Position numbers and translations under genes: made by a program
Origin: Tectiglobus sp965223355
GTDB lineage: Bacteria > Pseudomonadota > Alphaproteobacteria > Rhizobiales > Hyphomicrobiaceae
Direction: 5' to 3'
Assembly: GCA_965223355.1 (NCBI GenBank)
Contig: CBDCWE010000003.1
Coordinates: 3,782,001-3,846,000 of the forward strand
Length of the DNA: 64,000 bases
The notes under the pieces: generated by a model
The model's input: only the letters and a program-made list of their open reading frames with translations
What the model was told of the DNA's origin: nothing
Database searches by the model: none
In this document: piece by piece, positions 63,612-64,000 of the stretch
How positions within the stretch are numbered: position 1 is the stretch's first letter
Layout of the letters: the number at the start of each line of letters is the position of its first letter

Positions 63612-63880
63612 CGATGCTCCTCCATAGCTATGGACGAACGCAAACCACCCGAAGCGCTGCCTCGAATCACGTGATGGAGTGAGAACTGCTTCACCGATCG
63701 TGTCAACACGCGCCGCCGCGCGGCCGAGATGGCGACGGCCAGTGTGGGAGCCAGTTTGGGAGGCGGTGCGGGAGGCCGACAAACCGGCGATGACGGTGGC
63801 CGTCTCACCAGCATTTGATCACCAGTGAGCTATCGCACCGACCGCGACTGCAAATCAGTTGTGCGGCGAGATCGTGGCGC
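63612..63880. other. Intergenic region without recognised gene
   Basis: Upstream of the leucine-dehydrogenase-type gene. I see no ORF with family character and no clear promoter; the family 2 repeat begins at 63881. Confidence 0.5.
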
Positions 63881-64000
63881 TAGAGCAACCTACCTTTATT
63901 CGGAATCGGAACGATCCCGAATAAAGGTAGAAAGTTGCTCGCCTCTAAAGTGGCGATCATCTTTGTGCTTTAAGTTGGAACCGCAATAGCGGTTCCAACC
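63881..64000 (-). repeat. Three-hairpin element, family 2, copy d (cut by window end)
   Basis: TAGAGCAACCTACCTTTATT, CGAATAAAGGTAGAAAGTTG, CGCCTCTAAAGTGGCG and the beginning of the TTGGAACCGC/GCGGTTCCAA stem are in reverse orientation relative to copy a. It carries compensatory changes in both arms of the first stem (CTGCC to CTACC on one side, GGCAG to GGTAG on the other). Confidence 0.88.

Overview
The window reads as chromosomal DNA from a GC-rich alphaproteobacterium. The support is gene content: an ECF sigma factor with a ChrR-type zinc anti-sigma and a matching promoter, a fused TAXI-type TRAP transporter, DUF1194, a monomeric isocitrate dehydrogenase and an AqpS-like aquaporin. I see no rRNA, tRNA, CRISPR array, prophage or plasmid functions. 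The genus cannot be told from the sequence alone.

Layout. 1-11 kb: scattered hydrolase, transporter and oxidoreductase genes, a PspA/YiaAB envelope-stress pair, and an intact IS630-type element with perfect 136-bp inverted repeats. 11-22 kb: aquaporin, PLP decarboxylase, metallo-beta-lactamase-fold protein, monomeric isocitrate dehydrogenase, dienelactone hydrolase, class II aldolase and a GMC oxidoreductase. 21.5-22.9 kb: argD, preceded by a promoter, a 29-codon arginine-rich ORF and an intrinsic terminator, which looks like an attenuator. 23-33 kb: an ABC-2 exporter, then a peptide-import ABC operon with two amidohydrolases. 34.5-37.5 kb: polA. 37.7-38.9 kb: a ccdA-thioredoxin pair in which the thioredoxin has an in-frame TGA exactly at the first Cys of its CxxC, so it may be a selenoprotein. 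39.1-40.9 kb: a retron-type reverse transcriptase fused to a TIR domain, with a candidate msr-msd RNA. 41.1-46.3 kb: a photooxidative-stress cluster (RpoE-type sigma, ChrR, SDR, FAD enzyme, DUF1365, DUF3833). 46.5-55 kb: an unknown duplicated-domain protein, a GT-C-like membrane protein, a UDP-galactopyranose-mutase-like flavoprotein and a TAXI-TRAP transporter. 56-62.4 kb: a nucleotide-sugar operon with an epimerase, three paralogous C-methyltransferases, a sugar-1-phosphate cytidylyltransferase and a PIG-L deacetylase. The last gene is a leucine-dehydrogenase-type enzyme.

The spaces between genes are heavily colonised by small palindromic elements of several families. One is a ~170-bp array of about five hairpins with inverted ends (eight copies, two flanking the IS630 element). 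Another is a 134-137-bp three-hairpin element bounded by TA (four copies). There are also ~260-bp MITE-like elements with TA-flanked terminal inverted repeats, one of which ends inside the polA stop codon. Most of these look like non-autonomous relatives of TA-targeting IS630/Tc1-type elements.

The three most noteworthy systems are the putative UxxC thioredoxin, the arginine-rich leader in front of argD, and the RT-TIR retron with its candidate non-coding RNA.
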